The notes under the pieces were generated by a model. The model was not told the origin of the DNA and searched no databases. It saw only the letters and a program-made list of their open reading frames with translations. Positions 19,503 through 28,400 of a stretch of DNA of 64,000 nt are shown one piece after another. Each line of letters begins with the position of its first letter. The stretch's first letter is position 1. Source of the stretch: Gallionellaceae bacterium (lineage in GTDB: Bacteria; Pseudomonadota; Gammaproteobacteria; Burkholderiales; Thiobacillaceae); assembly GCA_028714875.1 (NCBI GenBank), contig JAQTLN010000021.1:1-64000 (forward strand), read 5' to 3'. Position numbers and translations under genes: made by a program.

Positions 19503-20338
19503 ACGGGTAGCAGGCGATCAAACAGCGTCAGGCGCGCGCCCGGCGTGTCACGCCCGGCCAGGCGAACATGGCGCGGCGCCACCTGATCGGCGCCTTCACC
19601 GAAGGCCAGCATCAGGGCCTTGTGCGCCAGGATGTTGAGCAGGCGCGGCACGCCCTGGCTGGCGTGGTGCATCTTTTTCGCCGCCGCCGCCTGGAACAGC
19701 GGCCGGGTGGCGCCGGCAAGACCGCCGCGGTGCATCAGGTAGGCCGGGGTTTCCGCGCTGGAGAGCGGCGTGAGCTGGTCATGGAAGGCGATGCGGCTCT
19801 TGATCTGGCGTACCGAAGGGTCGCTCAGGCGTGTATCCAGTTCCGGTTGGCCGAACAGGACGATCTGCAACAATTTGCGTTTCTCCGTTTCCAGATTGGA
19901 AATCAGGCGCAACGCTTCCAGGCTTTCCAACGGGATGGCCTGAGCTTCGTCGATCAGCGCGACGGCGCGGCGGCCGCTCCGCGCCAGTTCCAGTAGCCGT
20001 ATTTCCAGGGCCTTGGTAAGGCCGTAGGCGAGGCTGCGCTTCATGCCGCCACCGAGTTCCGCGAGCAGGGCGTGGTTGAGGGCGGCCGGGGTGAGATGCG
20101 GGTTGGGAATGTAGGCCGTCGCCCAGCGCTCGGCCTCCAGGTGATTGAGCAGGTAGCGGCACAGCAAGGTCTTGCCAGAGCCGACCTCGCCGACGATCTT
20201 GATCAGCCCCTCGCCCGAGTCCAGCGCCACCAGCAGCGTATTGAGCGCGGCCTGGGTGCCGGCGCCGGGAAAGAAATAGCCGGTGTCCGGGGTCAGGCCG
20301 AAGGGGAATTCTTTCAGGCCGAAATGAGCGAGGTACAT
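19499..20338 (-). CDS. mshM: MSHA biogenesis ATPase MshM (ExeA-like AAA)
   Basis: 279 residues starting MYLAHFGLKEFPFGLTPD, as in ExeA/MshM proteins. Walker A GEVGSGKTLLCRYLL, Walker B VALIDEAQAI, and a sensor region IVLFGQPELDTRL. It is thought to help MSHA secretin assembly. The track's extension (MRWRQRPRNPPRPPFGKGG) is translated repeat sequence. The chosen ATG follows GGAGCAGG. Its stop overlaps the mshN start. Confidence 0.88.
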   Translation of the reverse strand: MYLAHFGLKEFPFGLTPDTGYFFPGAGTQAALNTLLVALDSGEGLIKIVGEVGSGKTLLCRYLLNHLEAERWATAYIPNPHLTPAALNHALLAELGGGMKRSLAYGLTKALEIRLLELARSGRRAVALIDEAQAIPLESLEALRLISNLETEKRKLLQIVLFGQPELDTRLSDPSVRQIKSRIAFHDQLTPLSSAETPAYLMHRGGLAGATRPLFQAAAAKKMHHASQGVPRLLNILAHKALMLAFGEGADQVAPRHVRLAGRDTPGARLTLFDRLLPV

Positions 20339-20469
20339 CCTGCTCCCCCCTTTTCCAAAGGGGGGCCGGGGGGGATTCCTTGGACGTTGGCGCCAGCGCA
20401 AGTCATTTCAAATCCCCCCTGCCCCCCTCTGACAAAGGGGGGTGAAGGGCGCGTTGCGTGGGCAGCCAT
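20311..20469 (-). other. repeat-derived ORF bridging mshL and mshM
   Basis: From an ATG that overlaps the mshL stop (TGATG at 20471-20467) the frame stays open through the whole repeat at 20342-20450 (MAAHATRPSPPFVRGGQGG...) and stops about 25 bases inside mshM in another frame. It may carry ribosomes from mshL to mshM. No independent evidence for a functional peptide. Confidence 0.35.
20342..20450. repeat. CCCCCTTT/AAAGGGGG double-hairpin repeat between mshL and mshM
   Basis: Two short palindromes, CCCCCCTTTTCCAAAGGGGGG and CCCCCCTCTGACAAAGGGGGG, sit at the ends, joined by GGGGGATT...AAATCCCCC. Related copies: 22662-22800, 29613-29712 and 33541-33730. Confidence 0.88.
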
Positions 20470-22253
20470 CAACGCGCGGCCGGCGCGGCGGAATATTCCC
20501 GCATGCGCCCCTCGGCTTCCCGCGCTGTGTCCATCCAGTCCGATTGCTGTTTGATCACGGTGGGTTTGAGCAGGATCACCAGTTCCTGTTTCAGGCGCGA
20601 GGCATTGCTGTTCTTGAAGAAGGCGCCAAGGCCGGGGATGTCGCCGAGGCCGGGCACGCCACTGTTTGCATCACGCGACTCGCGCTTCATCAGACCACCG
20701 ATGGCGGCGATTTCGCCGTCTTTCAGGCGCACCACGCTATCGGTCTCGGAGACGCTGCTTTTCGCCAGCGGCAAGCTGAAATTCGCTCCCCCCACGGTGA
20801 TGGATTTTGTGTCGTCAACGACCTGGCTGACCGAGGGATGCACATGCAGGATGATGTTGTCCGCCTCGTCGATCTGTGGCGTTACATCCAGCGCAATGCC
20901 CGAGAAGAACGGCTGGGTGGTGATGCTGGTCGAGGTGGTCGTGCCGGCGCCACCACTGGTGGAAGGGGTGCTGGTAATTTCGGTGACGAAGAATTCGTCA
21001 GTGCCCACCTTGAGAATGGCTTTCTGGTTGTTGATGGCGGCGATGCGCGGGCTCGACAACACCTGCACGCCACCTTGGGTTTCCAGGAAATTGATCAGCG
21101 CGGCGAAGCTGCCGGTCTGGAAAGCCAGGCCGAACACGCCGGCGGATGTGGCGGTCACGCCGCTGGTGGTGGGCAGCCCGGTGGCGAGCAGTGTGCCCAG
21201 GGTGGTGGCGGGCGCCGCGCCGGGCACCGGGAACACGGTGGTATCCGCGCCTTTGGACCAGCGGTGCGCGCCATTGTTGAAATTGGTCCAGTTGATGCCG
21301 CTTTGCGCGCCCTCGTTCAGGGTCACTTCGAGGATTTTGGCCTCGATCATCACCTGTCGTTGCACCGAGACTTTGGCGGCTGTGAGGTATTCCGTGATCT
21401 GGCGCTGCTGCGCCGGCAAAGCGCGCACAGCCAGCATGCCGGTGTGCGGGCTGATCACCACGCTGCGCCCTTCCGGGCAGATCGTGGTGGAAGAAGTCGC
21501 GCCCGTTCCCGCCGCCACGGTGGGGCCGGAACTGGAACCGCCGGGAGCGCTGGAACCGCTGGAGCAGCCGATCAGCAAGCCGATGGTCATGCGCAGTTCC
21601 GACCAGAAATCAGTGGCGGTATTGGTGACGATGCGGCTGCTGTCGACCTGGCCGGCACTGGCCGATGGGCTGGAACCGCTGGAGGAGCTTTTGCCGCTGG
21701 AATCCGCTATGGAGCCGGAAATTACCCGCAGTTCCGATTTTCCCTGGCGCTGCCCGGAAGGATAGTTGATGGAGTAAAAGCGGGTCTGCGCGGTCAGCGG
21801 TTGCACAAAAATACGGCTGCCGTCGATGCGGTAGTCGTAGCCGTATAACTCGCGGATCGCGCTCATGGCCTCGGGCACGCTCACATCCTTGAGGTTGACC
21901 GTGATGCTGCCCGCCACGTCCGGATGCAGCAGCATGCTGTAGCGGGTGCCGGAAGCGATACCCAGGAAGACTTGCTGCGCCGAGGCATTGTTCACCGCGA
22001 GATCGAAACGCGGCTCCACCGGCTGCGCGGCGTTTTTCGGCAACTCCAGCTTGCTTTCCGGCGCCAGGGCGGCCACCACGGCGGCCGGCAGGGGCGCGGG
22101 TTTCGCGCTGGCCGTGGCTTTGCGCATTTCCTCCTGGATCGCCGACAGCGCCGGTTTCTCCTTGACCTGGGCGCAGCCCGAGAGAATGAGCGCGAAGGCC
22201 AGGCACAGTAGAACCCCGCCGCTTGCGCCTTGTTCCTGGTATCTGGTTTTCAT
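20469..22253 (-). CDS. mshL: MSHA secretin MshL (outer-membrane pore, lipoprotein)
   Basis: 594 residues: lipoprotein signal with LILSGC (Cys27), STN/secretin N-domains (VNLKDVSVPEAMSAIRELYGYDYRIDG), a Ser/Gly-rich loop (about 185-205), and the C-terminal secretin beta-barrel with VQVLSSPRIAAINNQKAILKVG, VTPQIDEADNIILHVHPSVS, SVVRLKDGEIAAIGGLMKRE and GLGDIPGLGAFFKN. It forms the pore for the MSHA pilus. It starts at an ATGA overlap with mshK. Confidence 0.92.
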   Translation of the reverse strand: MKTRYQEQGASGGVLLCLAFALILSGCAQVKEKPALSAIQEEMRKATASAKPAPLPAAVVAALAPESKLELPKNAAQPVEPRFDLAVNNASAQQVFLGIASGTRYSMLLHPDVAGSITVNLKDVSVPEAMSAIRELYGYDYRIDGSRIFVQPLTAQTRFYSINYPSGQRQGKSELRVISGSIADSSGKSSSSGSSPSASAGQVDSSRIVTNTATDFWSELRMTIGLLIGCSSGSSAPGGSSSGPTVAAGTGATSSTTICPEGRSVVISPHTGMLAVRALPAQQRQITEYLTAAKVSVQRQVMIEAKILEVTLNEGAQSGINWTNFNNGAHRWSKGADTTVFPVPGAAPATTLGTLLATGLPTTSGVTATSAGVFGLAFQTGSFAALINFLETQGGVQVLSSPRIAAINNQKAILKVGTDEFFVTEITSTPSTSGGAGTTTSTSITTQPFFSGIALDVTPQIDEADNIILHVHPSVSQVVDDTKSITVGGANFSLPLAKSSVSETDSVVRLKDGEIAAIGGLMKRESRDANSGVPGLGDIPGLGAFFKNSNASRLKQELVILLKPTVIKQQSDWMDTAREAEGRMREYSAAPAAR

Positions 22254-22621
22254 CGTTTCTCCACCTTTTTCTTGCCATGGCCGGCGGGGGTCTTGCTCAC
22301 GTCCGGCAATAGTTTGAGTTGTCGCATGCCGGTCGGCGTCTTCAACCAGACGCCGGATTCATCGATCTTGCGGATACGTCCGGCTTCCAGTTTGTCGCCA
22401 ACCCGCACCACCTGGCCGTCGAGGATGGCATAGGGCTTGGCGCCCATGAGAAACACGCTGTTGACCAGCAGGGGCGCTTCTCGCGGAGCTTCCGCCGCGC
22501 GGGGTTGCTCACTGAATCCCTTGGGTGGGCGAGTGGGGTCGCCCATGTCGGCGGCGCCGGCGGGAAGCGCGCAGGCCAGCAGAAGCAGTGCTAGTACCGG
22601 ATATTGATTGGCTCTTTTCAC
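22250..22621 (-). CDS. mshK: MSHA biogenesis protein MshK, frame open back to mshJ through a repeat
   Basis: The recognisable part starts at GTG 22621 (signal peptide KRANQYPVLALLLLACALPAGAA, then DMGDPTRPP, the PilP/GspC-like opening), giving 123 residues. It is probably a periplasmic partner of the MshL secretin. The same frame is open upstream to ATG 22813, which overlaps the mshJ stop as ATGA. The 64 extra codons are a CCCCCTTT-type repeat (MNQKLLFALAGEALGVEIPPF...). Either the repeat pushed a gene that once began at 22813 away from its start, or a long N-terminal extension is translated. Confidence 0.75.
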   Translation of the reverse strand: MKRANQYPVLALLLLACALPAGAADMGDPTRPPKGFSEQPRAAEAPREAPLLVNSVFLMGAKPYAILDGQVVRVGDKLEAGRIRKIDESGVWLKTPTGMRQLKLLPDVSKTPAGHGKKKVEKR

Positions 22622-22661
22622 ATCGCCTGGAGAGAGGAGTGAAGGGGCCGGCGCGAGTGGC

Positions 22662-22800
22662 TTCCCCCTTTGGGAAAGGGGGATTGAGGGGGATTTTGCC
22701 CTCGCCGCATGGCCAACGTCCAAAGAAATCCCCCCTAACCCCCCTTTGAGAAAGGGGGGAATCTCCACCCCAAGTGCTTCACCCGCCAACGCAAAAAGAA
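22662..22800. repeat. CCCCCTTT/AAAGGGGG repeat at the start of mshK
   Basis: Contains CCCCCTTTGGGAAAGGGGG and CCCCCCTTTGAGAAAGGGGGG with GGGGGATTT...AAATCCCCCC between. The outer part (GCTTCACCCGCCAACGCAAAAAG) also matches the copy between mshE and mshG, so the element is about 150-190 bp. Confidence 0.88.
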
Positions 22801-22809
22801 GCTTCTGAT

Positions 22810-23463
22810 TCATACCGTCAGCCATGTCATCTCCGTGCTCAGGGTATAGAGGGTCAGCGTGAGTTCGATCTCGGGGTGATGGCTGGCGTCCAGTTCGGCG
22901 CGCGACCAGTAGAAGCCCACCGGCAGTTTTTCCAGGCCTTCCATGTAGCGAACCAGGTTTTCATAGCCGCCGGCGAGGGTGATGCGCACACCCTGGCGGA
23001 ACAGGGCGGCCTCCTCCGGCTTGGCTTCGGCGGGTAAACCCAGCGGCTCGGGGGCCAGGGTTTTCAGGTTGACCAGGCGCAGGCCGGGCTGGTTGCGCAG
23101 CAGGCCTTGCAGTACCCGCGCCATATCTTTGGCGGCGACCAGGCGGCTTTGCGTGAATTCGGCTTCGCGCATGCGCGTCTCCAGTGCCTTGCGAGCGCCT
23201 TCCAGGCGCTCCCGCGCGGCGCGCGCGGGGTCGATCTGGTTGGCTCGCCGCGTAATGCTGTCCTGGGCACTGGCGATCTGGGCGACCGCGGCACGCAGCT
23301 TTTCCTGTTCGGCGTGGCGCGATTTGTCCAGCGCGCCCAGCAGCAGGCCGTCCACCACCGCCCAGATGCCGGCCAATAGCAGCAGGAACAGAATCACCCG
23401 CTCACGCGGGCTGAGGGCGTCGATCTTTTCCAGGTACCCGGCAAGCTCTTTTGTGGCTTTCAT
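22810..23463 (-). CDS. mshJ: MSHA biogenesis protein MshJ (PilO/GspM-like)
   Basis: 217 residues: short cytoplasmic N-terminus, one TM helix (ERVILFLLLLAGIWAVVDGLLL, about 22-43), a long coiled coil (about 48-110), and a periplasmic ferredoxin-like domain (GVRITLAGGYENLVRYMEGLEKLPVGFYWSRAEL). This matches PilO-like inner-membrane platform proteins. It starts at an ATGA overlap with the pilN-like gene and its stop overlaps the ancestral-looking mshK start. Confidence 0.88.
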   Translation of the reverse strand: MKATKELAGYLEKIDALSPRERVILFLLLLAGIWAVVDGLLLGALDKSRHAEQEKLRAAVAQIASAQDSITRRANQIDPARAARERLEGARKALETRMREAEFTQSRLVAAKDMARVLQGLLRNQPGLRLVNLKTLAPEPLGLPAEAKPEEAALFRQGVRITLAGGYENLVRYMEGLEKLPVGFYWSRAELDASHHPEIELTLTLYTLSTEMTWLTV

Positions 23464-24227
23464 GGCATTTTCCCCGCGGCGGCGGCCCGCATGGCCTGGT
23501 TCACATCCAGCTTGCCGGCGGCCGCTCGCGCGGCCAAGGCAGCCAGGGCGGCCGGATCAGGGCGCTGAGCAAGTGGCGCGCCGCTGATCGCCGCCGCCGT
23601 GCCGGGCCGCGCCGGATTCAGTTGGGCGCTCAGGGCGAATTCCAGGAAGCGGGGGACGGCCGCTGTGGTTTCCGCATCCTTCGATTTGTCTTCCGGTGGT
23701 TCCAGGGTGAGGCCGGCGAAAGAGAGTCCGACGAACAGCGGTTCGCGGCGCAGGCTGGCGATCAGGCGGGCGCTGTCTTCGCCGGTGAGCGCGCGACCAC
23801 GCAGGTTCAGTTCATGGCCACTCGCGGCGATTTCCACCCGAGTCAGCCAGGCACCGGGCACGCGGGCACGGGCGAGGGCGCTGAATTGCGCGGAATAGCC
23901 GGTGGTCGAACCCAGGGCGCCGCTGGCCAGGGCTTCCTGGGCCAGTTGCAGGTTACGCAGCCGGGCTTCCACGCTTTCCGTTTCGGCCAGTACTTTCGGG
24001 TCCGCCCGCCTGACCACGTTGCCGGCGTTGACCTGGGTTTCCAGATGGCTCGCGCGTTGCGTCAACTGGCCCACTTCCTGGCGTAGTTGCGCGAGGCGCA
24101 AGGCATCCCAGGCATACACCGCCAACAGGCCGCACAAAAAAACCACGCCGCCCGCCAGCAGCTTGCGCGCCGGCAATGGCGTCTTCGGCGGGTGAAAGGC
24201 GGCTTGGTAGAGGTTGATGTGTTTCAT
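23460..24227 (-). CDS. PilN-domain protein of the MSHA inner-membrane platform
   Basis: 255 residues starting MKHINLYQAAFHPPK, the PilN-type opening, then a TM helix (about 22-42), a coiled coil and a periplasmic domain with the PilN-like ARVPGAWLTRVEIAASGHELNLRGRAL. In Vibrio this function follows mshI; here it lies between mshI and mshJ. The start at 24227 has GGGAGGCGAG before it, and its ATGA overlaps the stop of the last mini-ORF in the 83-bp repeat array. The track's longer start is repeat sequence. Confidence 0.85.
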   Translation of the reverse strand: MKHINLYQAAFHPPKTPLPARKLLAGGVVFLCGLLAVYAWDALRLAQLRQEVGQLTQRASHLETQVNAGNVVRRADPKVLAETESVEARLRNLQLAQEALASGALGSTTGYSAQFSALARARVPGAWLTRVEIAASGHELNLRGRALTGEDSARLIASLRREPLFVGLSFAGLTLEPPEDKSKDAETTAAVPRFLEFALSAQLNPARPGTAAAISGAPLAQRPDPAALAALAARAAAGKLDVNQAMRAAAAGKMP

Positions 24228-24476
24228 CTCGCCTCCCGCGGGGCCGTCCCAAGGGAGGCGAGCAGCCCCCTCGGGGGGCAGCGAACGAAGTGAGCGTGGG
24301 GGCGGTTCATCTCGCCTCCCGCGGGGCCGTCCCAAGGGAGGCGAGCAGCCCCCTCGGGGGGCAGCGAACGAAGTGAGCGTGGGGGCGGTTCATCTCGCCT
24401 CCCGCGGGGCCGTCCCAAGGGAGGCGAGCAGCCCCCTCGGGGGGCAGCGAACGAAGTGAGCGTGGGGGCTGTTCAT
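24224..24476 (-). repeat. three tandem 83-bp repeats encoding a chain of coupled 28-codon mini-ORFs
   Basis: Units start at 24476, 24393 and 24310 (minus strand), exactly 83 bp apart, nearly identical. Each unit carries GGGAGGCGAG-ATG and an open frame (MNRPHAHFVRCPPRGLLASL...) of 28 residues ending in a TGA that overlaps the next unit's ATG (ATGA). The first ATG overlaps the mshI stop and the last stop overlaps the pilN-like start. A period of 3n+2 is what makes this relation repeat. The core GCCCCCTCGGGGGGCAGCGAACGAAGTGAGCG is a dispersed repeat, also seen partly at 36743-36790. Confidence 0.92.
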
Positions 24477-25372
24477 CTCTCCTCCCGCAGGGCCGCGCCG
24501 AGCAGATGGAATACGCGGTTCTGCATGCGTTCGTCGAGCAGGCGTTCCTGCCCGGACAGATCGAACAGGCGGCCGAGATCGAGCACTTCCGCGCCGACCG
24601 GCAGGTATTCGGCCAGCTTGCGCGCCAGCGGGGCCGAATCCGGCATCGGCGCCAGATACAGCTTGGCGAGCGGCAGCCAGGAGAACTGGCGCTCGAAATA
24701 GTCCACGGAACGCTGCGCTTCCATCGCTACCCGATCGAACAGGAAATCACCGCCGGCGCCGCGTCCCTCGATGCGGCGCGAGAGCACGAGATCCTCGCCG
24801 AAGGTGAAAGTGAGCAGGCCGCTCTCACCATCGAAATGCAGGATGGCGACGGCGTAATCCTCCGGCGCCAGACGCACGCCCAGATTGCGCTGCGCGGCTT
24901 CGCGGATGTCGATGGCGGCCAGCGGCAGGTCGGCCTGCTGGTAGGGCCGCGCCAGTTCGCGTACCGCCGGCGCCTGAGCGGCGACCACGTAGAGCGAAGA
25001 TGGCTGGCCGGCGCGTCCGGGTACCGGCAGGTGATCCAGCACGGCGTCGTCGATATGAAAATTGATCAGGTCTTTCACCTTCCAGCGCAGCGCGCTGGGG
25101 AGTTCCTCGTCGGGTACGTTGGGCGCCTCGATCAGCACGGTCTGATAGGCCTCCTGATCGAGCAGGGTGGTGAGTGGAGCATGCTGGATGCCCGCCTCGC
25201 GCGCCAGGCGGTCGAGCAGATCCGGCGTCAGGGCCGGGTTATCGGCCACCGCGAAAGACGCGACCCGGGGATGGCCGGGATCGCCCTCCAGGCGCAGCGC
25301 GGCCGCGCCACCCTGGCAGGGCGAGAGCACGGCGTGGCTGGTGGCGCGGGCGGGACGTTTGAAAGAAAACAT
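24473..25372 (-). CDS. mshI: MSHA biogenesis protein MshI (PilM-like)
   Basis: 299 residues of the PilM/actin-like class: LPSALRWKVKDLINFHIDDAVLDHLPVPGR, DLPLAAIDIREAAQRNLGVRL, DYAVAILHFDGESGLLTFTFGEDLVLSRRIEG and MEAQRSVDYFERQFSWLPLAKLYLAP. It should sit on the cytoplasmic face and bind the PilN-like protein. No strong ribosome site precedes the ATG; an 85-bp gap with an octamer microrepeat separates it from mshQ. Its last codons (GCCCTGCGGGAGGAGAGATGA) resemble the end of each 83-bp repeat unit. Confidence 0.86.
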   Translation of the reverse strand: MFSFKRPARATSHAVLSPCQGGAAALRLEGDPGHPRVASFAVADNPALTPDLLDRLAREAGIQHAPLTTLLDQEAYQTVLIEAPNVPDEELPSALRWKVKDLINFHIDDAVLDHLPVPGRAGQPSSLYVVAAQAPAVRELARPYQQADLPLAAIDIREAAQRNLGVRLAPEDYAVAILHFDGESGLLTFTFGEDLVLSRRIEGRGAGGDFLFDRVAMEAQRSVDYFERQFSWLPLAKLYLAPMPDSAPLARKLAEYLPVGAEVLDLGRLFDLSGQERLLDERMQNRVFHLLGAALREER

Positions 25373-25382
25373 GGGCTAATCA

Positions 25383-25417
25383 GAATTTCGGATTTCGGAT
25401 TTCGGATATCGGATTTT
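25383..25417. repeat. ATTTCGG tandem microrepeat between mshQ and mshI
   Basis: AATTTCGGATTTCGGATTTCGGATATCGGATTTTC: about four tandem 7-8-bp units in an 85-bp spacer. Another short tandem array of different sequence is at 31678-31715 (mshC leader). Confidence 0.8.
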
Positions 25418-25457
25418 CATCGCGCCATCCTCCTGGTTTGCACACTCGCTGCTCATT

Positions 25458-28400
25458 TCAATAAATCTCCCGCCGAATGATGACCTTGTCACTGCCGCGG
25501 CGTTTGCCGAAGGTGGCGCGGGCGCGCGGATCGTCGTCCAACCAATTGCCATCGCCACCCTGGTCCACGCCATCCCAGTTGAACTTCAACCAGGCCGGCG
25601 CGGCGACGCTCAAATCCATGAAACCGAAATTGCCCGCGCCAGGGGCGGAAAAACGCAAATTGCCGTTGCCGGCGACCAGAGTGGCGTTGAAGCTGGCCGT
25701 GGTTTCCCCCTGGCTAAGCTGGTTATCGGCAGTTTGTGGAAAAAATGTAATGGCTGGCGTGGAAATTGTCGTGCAGTTGTCCGCGCTGTTGCTCACATAG
25801 CCTTGTCCGTTCCAGTACTGCGCGGTGAGCGGCAGCGGCAGGGGCAGCAGTTCGGAACCCACGGCGTTGGCGAGGCGCAGGCGGCCGAAACGATGTGGGG
25901 CGGCGGCATTGCTCACCGCGCCGGCCGTCATGGTGACGCCATCGCTGTCGCTGGCCTGGGCGGTAACCGTCAGATCAGCGGGAGACGGGGGGGCGCCGCT
26001 TTGTGGGCGGCTGGCGCTGTGGCTGGCGCTCATGCTCGCGACGCCGCTGTTCCAGGAGCCGCTTGGCGCCGTGCCGCCGGCGGCCAGGGTGGCGCCCGAG
26101 GCGGCGAAGGCGAAATCGCTCCAGTTGGCCAGGCCCAGCCTGGCATAGCCGCCCGCGTAGTTTTGCGTGGTGGCATTGGCGCTGTTTTGCGCGAACAGGG
26201 TGAAATCCGTCGTGAAGTCCTGCCCGTAATAGGTAAAGCTGCCGCAGCCCTGAGTCAGCGCCCCGGGCGAGATGGAAAAATGATCGGGGATGAAACGTCC
26301 GAAGTAGTTGCTGGCGGCGCTGTTGCCGAAGTAACAGCCGAACCTTCCGCCCACCAGGCTATTGGAATAGTCGGCCGTGCAGTCGCCGTTGGCCGCGTCC
26401 ACCGTGGTGAAGGCGGTGTCGATCACGCCGTTCGCGGCGAAGCGGAAATAGCCCGCTTCGTCATAGGCAAAGCTGCCCGTGGCGACGCCGCTGGCCGCGT
26501 TGGCGGCGGCGAACGCGCCACTCAGACCGCCGGCGCGCGCGGCGCCCGTGTGCGCCTGGAGCTTGCTCACATCCAGGCTGGGCGTGCCGTTGTAGCCGGC
26601 CTGGGCGGTGGCGCTCAGGATGAAACTGGTTCCGGCCTTCACCGTGGGGGTCGCGGCGGGGTTGCCGCCTGTCGCGTCGGCATTCGCGCTCGCCGTGATC
26701 GTCAAGCCGCTGGGGCGTACCGCGAAATTGTCGGTGGAGCAGCCGGTGACGCCGCCGTCGGAGACCCGGCAACGCAGGTTGGGGTAGGCATTGGCGACGC
26801 CCGCCGCGCTGGCGGTCATGCGCCCCGCGTTGCCGCTGGTGAAGGTCTGTGCCGGCCAGTTGACCAGGCTGGCGCGACTGGCGCAGGCGGTGGCGCCGGC
26901 GCCGTCGACCAGTTGCACGGTGACGGTTTTGTTGGCGTCTCTCGCATAGCTGGTTTCCACAGTGCCGTCCGCCTTCAACGCGACGATATCGAAGTTGAAG
27001 CCGACGCCGGCCAGCTTGGTGTAAAGATGCCCGCCGCCGGCATTGGCGCCGACTTCCACGCAGTTGAAATTGGCCGGCGCGGTGGACGCCGGCGTGGTGC
27101 CGCCGCCACAGACTCCCGAGCCCAGCAGCGCGGTGGTGACCGCGCTGGTGTAGGTCATTCTTGCTTCCTTGTCGATGTCGATGGCGCCGCCGGTGATGAA
27201 GGCGCCGGTCATCACCAGTTCCTTGCCCACCGTGATGTCCGAGGCGGCGCTGTTGGCGACGACGATGCCGTCGAAACGCAGTTCCTTTGCCGCTGTCCAG
27301 TCCGCCGAGTCGTACAGGTAAAACTGCGCCCAGGGATTGTGGGCGCCGGAGCCGTCCAGCATGGACACCTGTTTCTCGGCGGAGAACGCGACGCCGATGC
27401 GGAACCGGGTCGCCGAGGTAAACGACAGGTTGCTTTCTTTGTCGACCGCCATGGTCTTGGCGTAAAAGGTGCCCCCCGTGAAGGTCACATTGCCGTCCAC
27501 GCTCAAGGTGCCGATGTTGTAGGTGCCGCCGGGCGCGGTGCCGGTGGTCAGGGTGACCGAGTTGTAGGTGGCGCCGGGCACCAGGCCGCTGGCGGAACCG
27601 CTGTAGTTGGCGCCGCCGCTGTAGCTGGGGAAGCTGGCGGGAACGTGGGCGCCCAACGTCTGGGCCGCGTTGATCAGATTGCCGTTGGCGGGGTCGAGGG
27701 CATTGCCGGAGCCGGAGATGCTGTTTCCGTTGATGCTTGATTCCTTGTCCAGCGTCAGCGACACACCCCCGTGCACGGGATAGGCGCAGGTGGTGCCGCC
27801 GCAAGGCTGTGCCCGCCGGTAGAGCGTGTCCACCTCGGCCGCGCCGAGTTCACCTTGATGGATGCTCAGGCTGTCGAGTGAGCCGCCGTACTTGTAGCCA
27901 TTCGACCAGTTGCCGCCGGCGCCGATGAACGCGCCGGTACTGATGAGGCGCGCGGCATGGCTGCCGTCGGACTGCAAGATGCGCGCCTGTCCATCCAGAT
28001 AGATCTTGTTGCCCCCGACGCCGCCGCTGGTGAACACCGCCGCCACATGGTGCCAGCCGTTGGCCAGGGTGGCGCTGGAAAAACCATAGACATCGCCTTG
28101 CCCGGTATTGAAACCGAACCAGCCGTTGCTCTTGAACGCCAGGTCGTAATACTGGCCCGCCCAGCGAAACGGCATGGCCCAGCCATCGGAGGGATAGCGG
28201 CCGTCCCAGTACATCCAGAACGATACTGTCGCCTTGGCCCCGGCGCGGGTGTCCAGCGGCAGCGCGTTGGTCTCGAAGTAGCCGTCGCGGCTGAAGCTGC
28301 CCGCCTTGCAGGTATCCGGCTTGAGGCCGCCGGCGGGCGCGCTTACCTGAGTCACCGCGCCGCCGCTGAGCACCGCGTCGAGCCCGTTGCCGGAGCTGTC

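Noticed and set aside
23460-24335. The 291-codon version of the pilN-like gene.
   Set aside because: Its first 36 codons are the 83-bp repeat read in a different frame from the coupled mini-ORFs, and MKHINLYQ is the usual PilN-type start.
24224-24476. The 83-bp tandem units considered as a CRISPR array.
   Set aside because: There are no unique spacers: the whole 83-bp unit repeats, and no cas gene is near.
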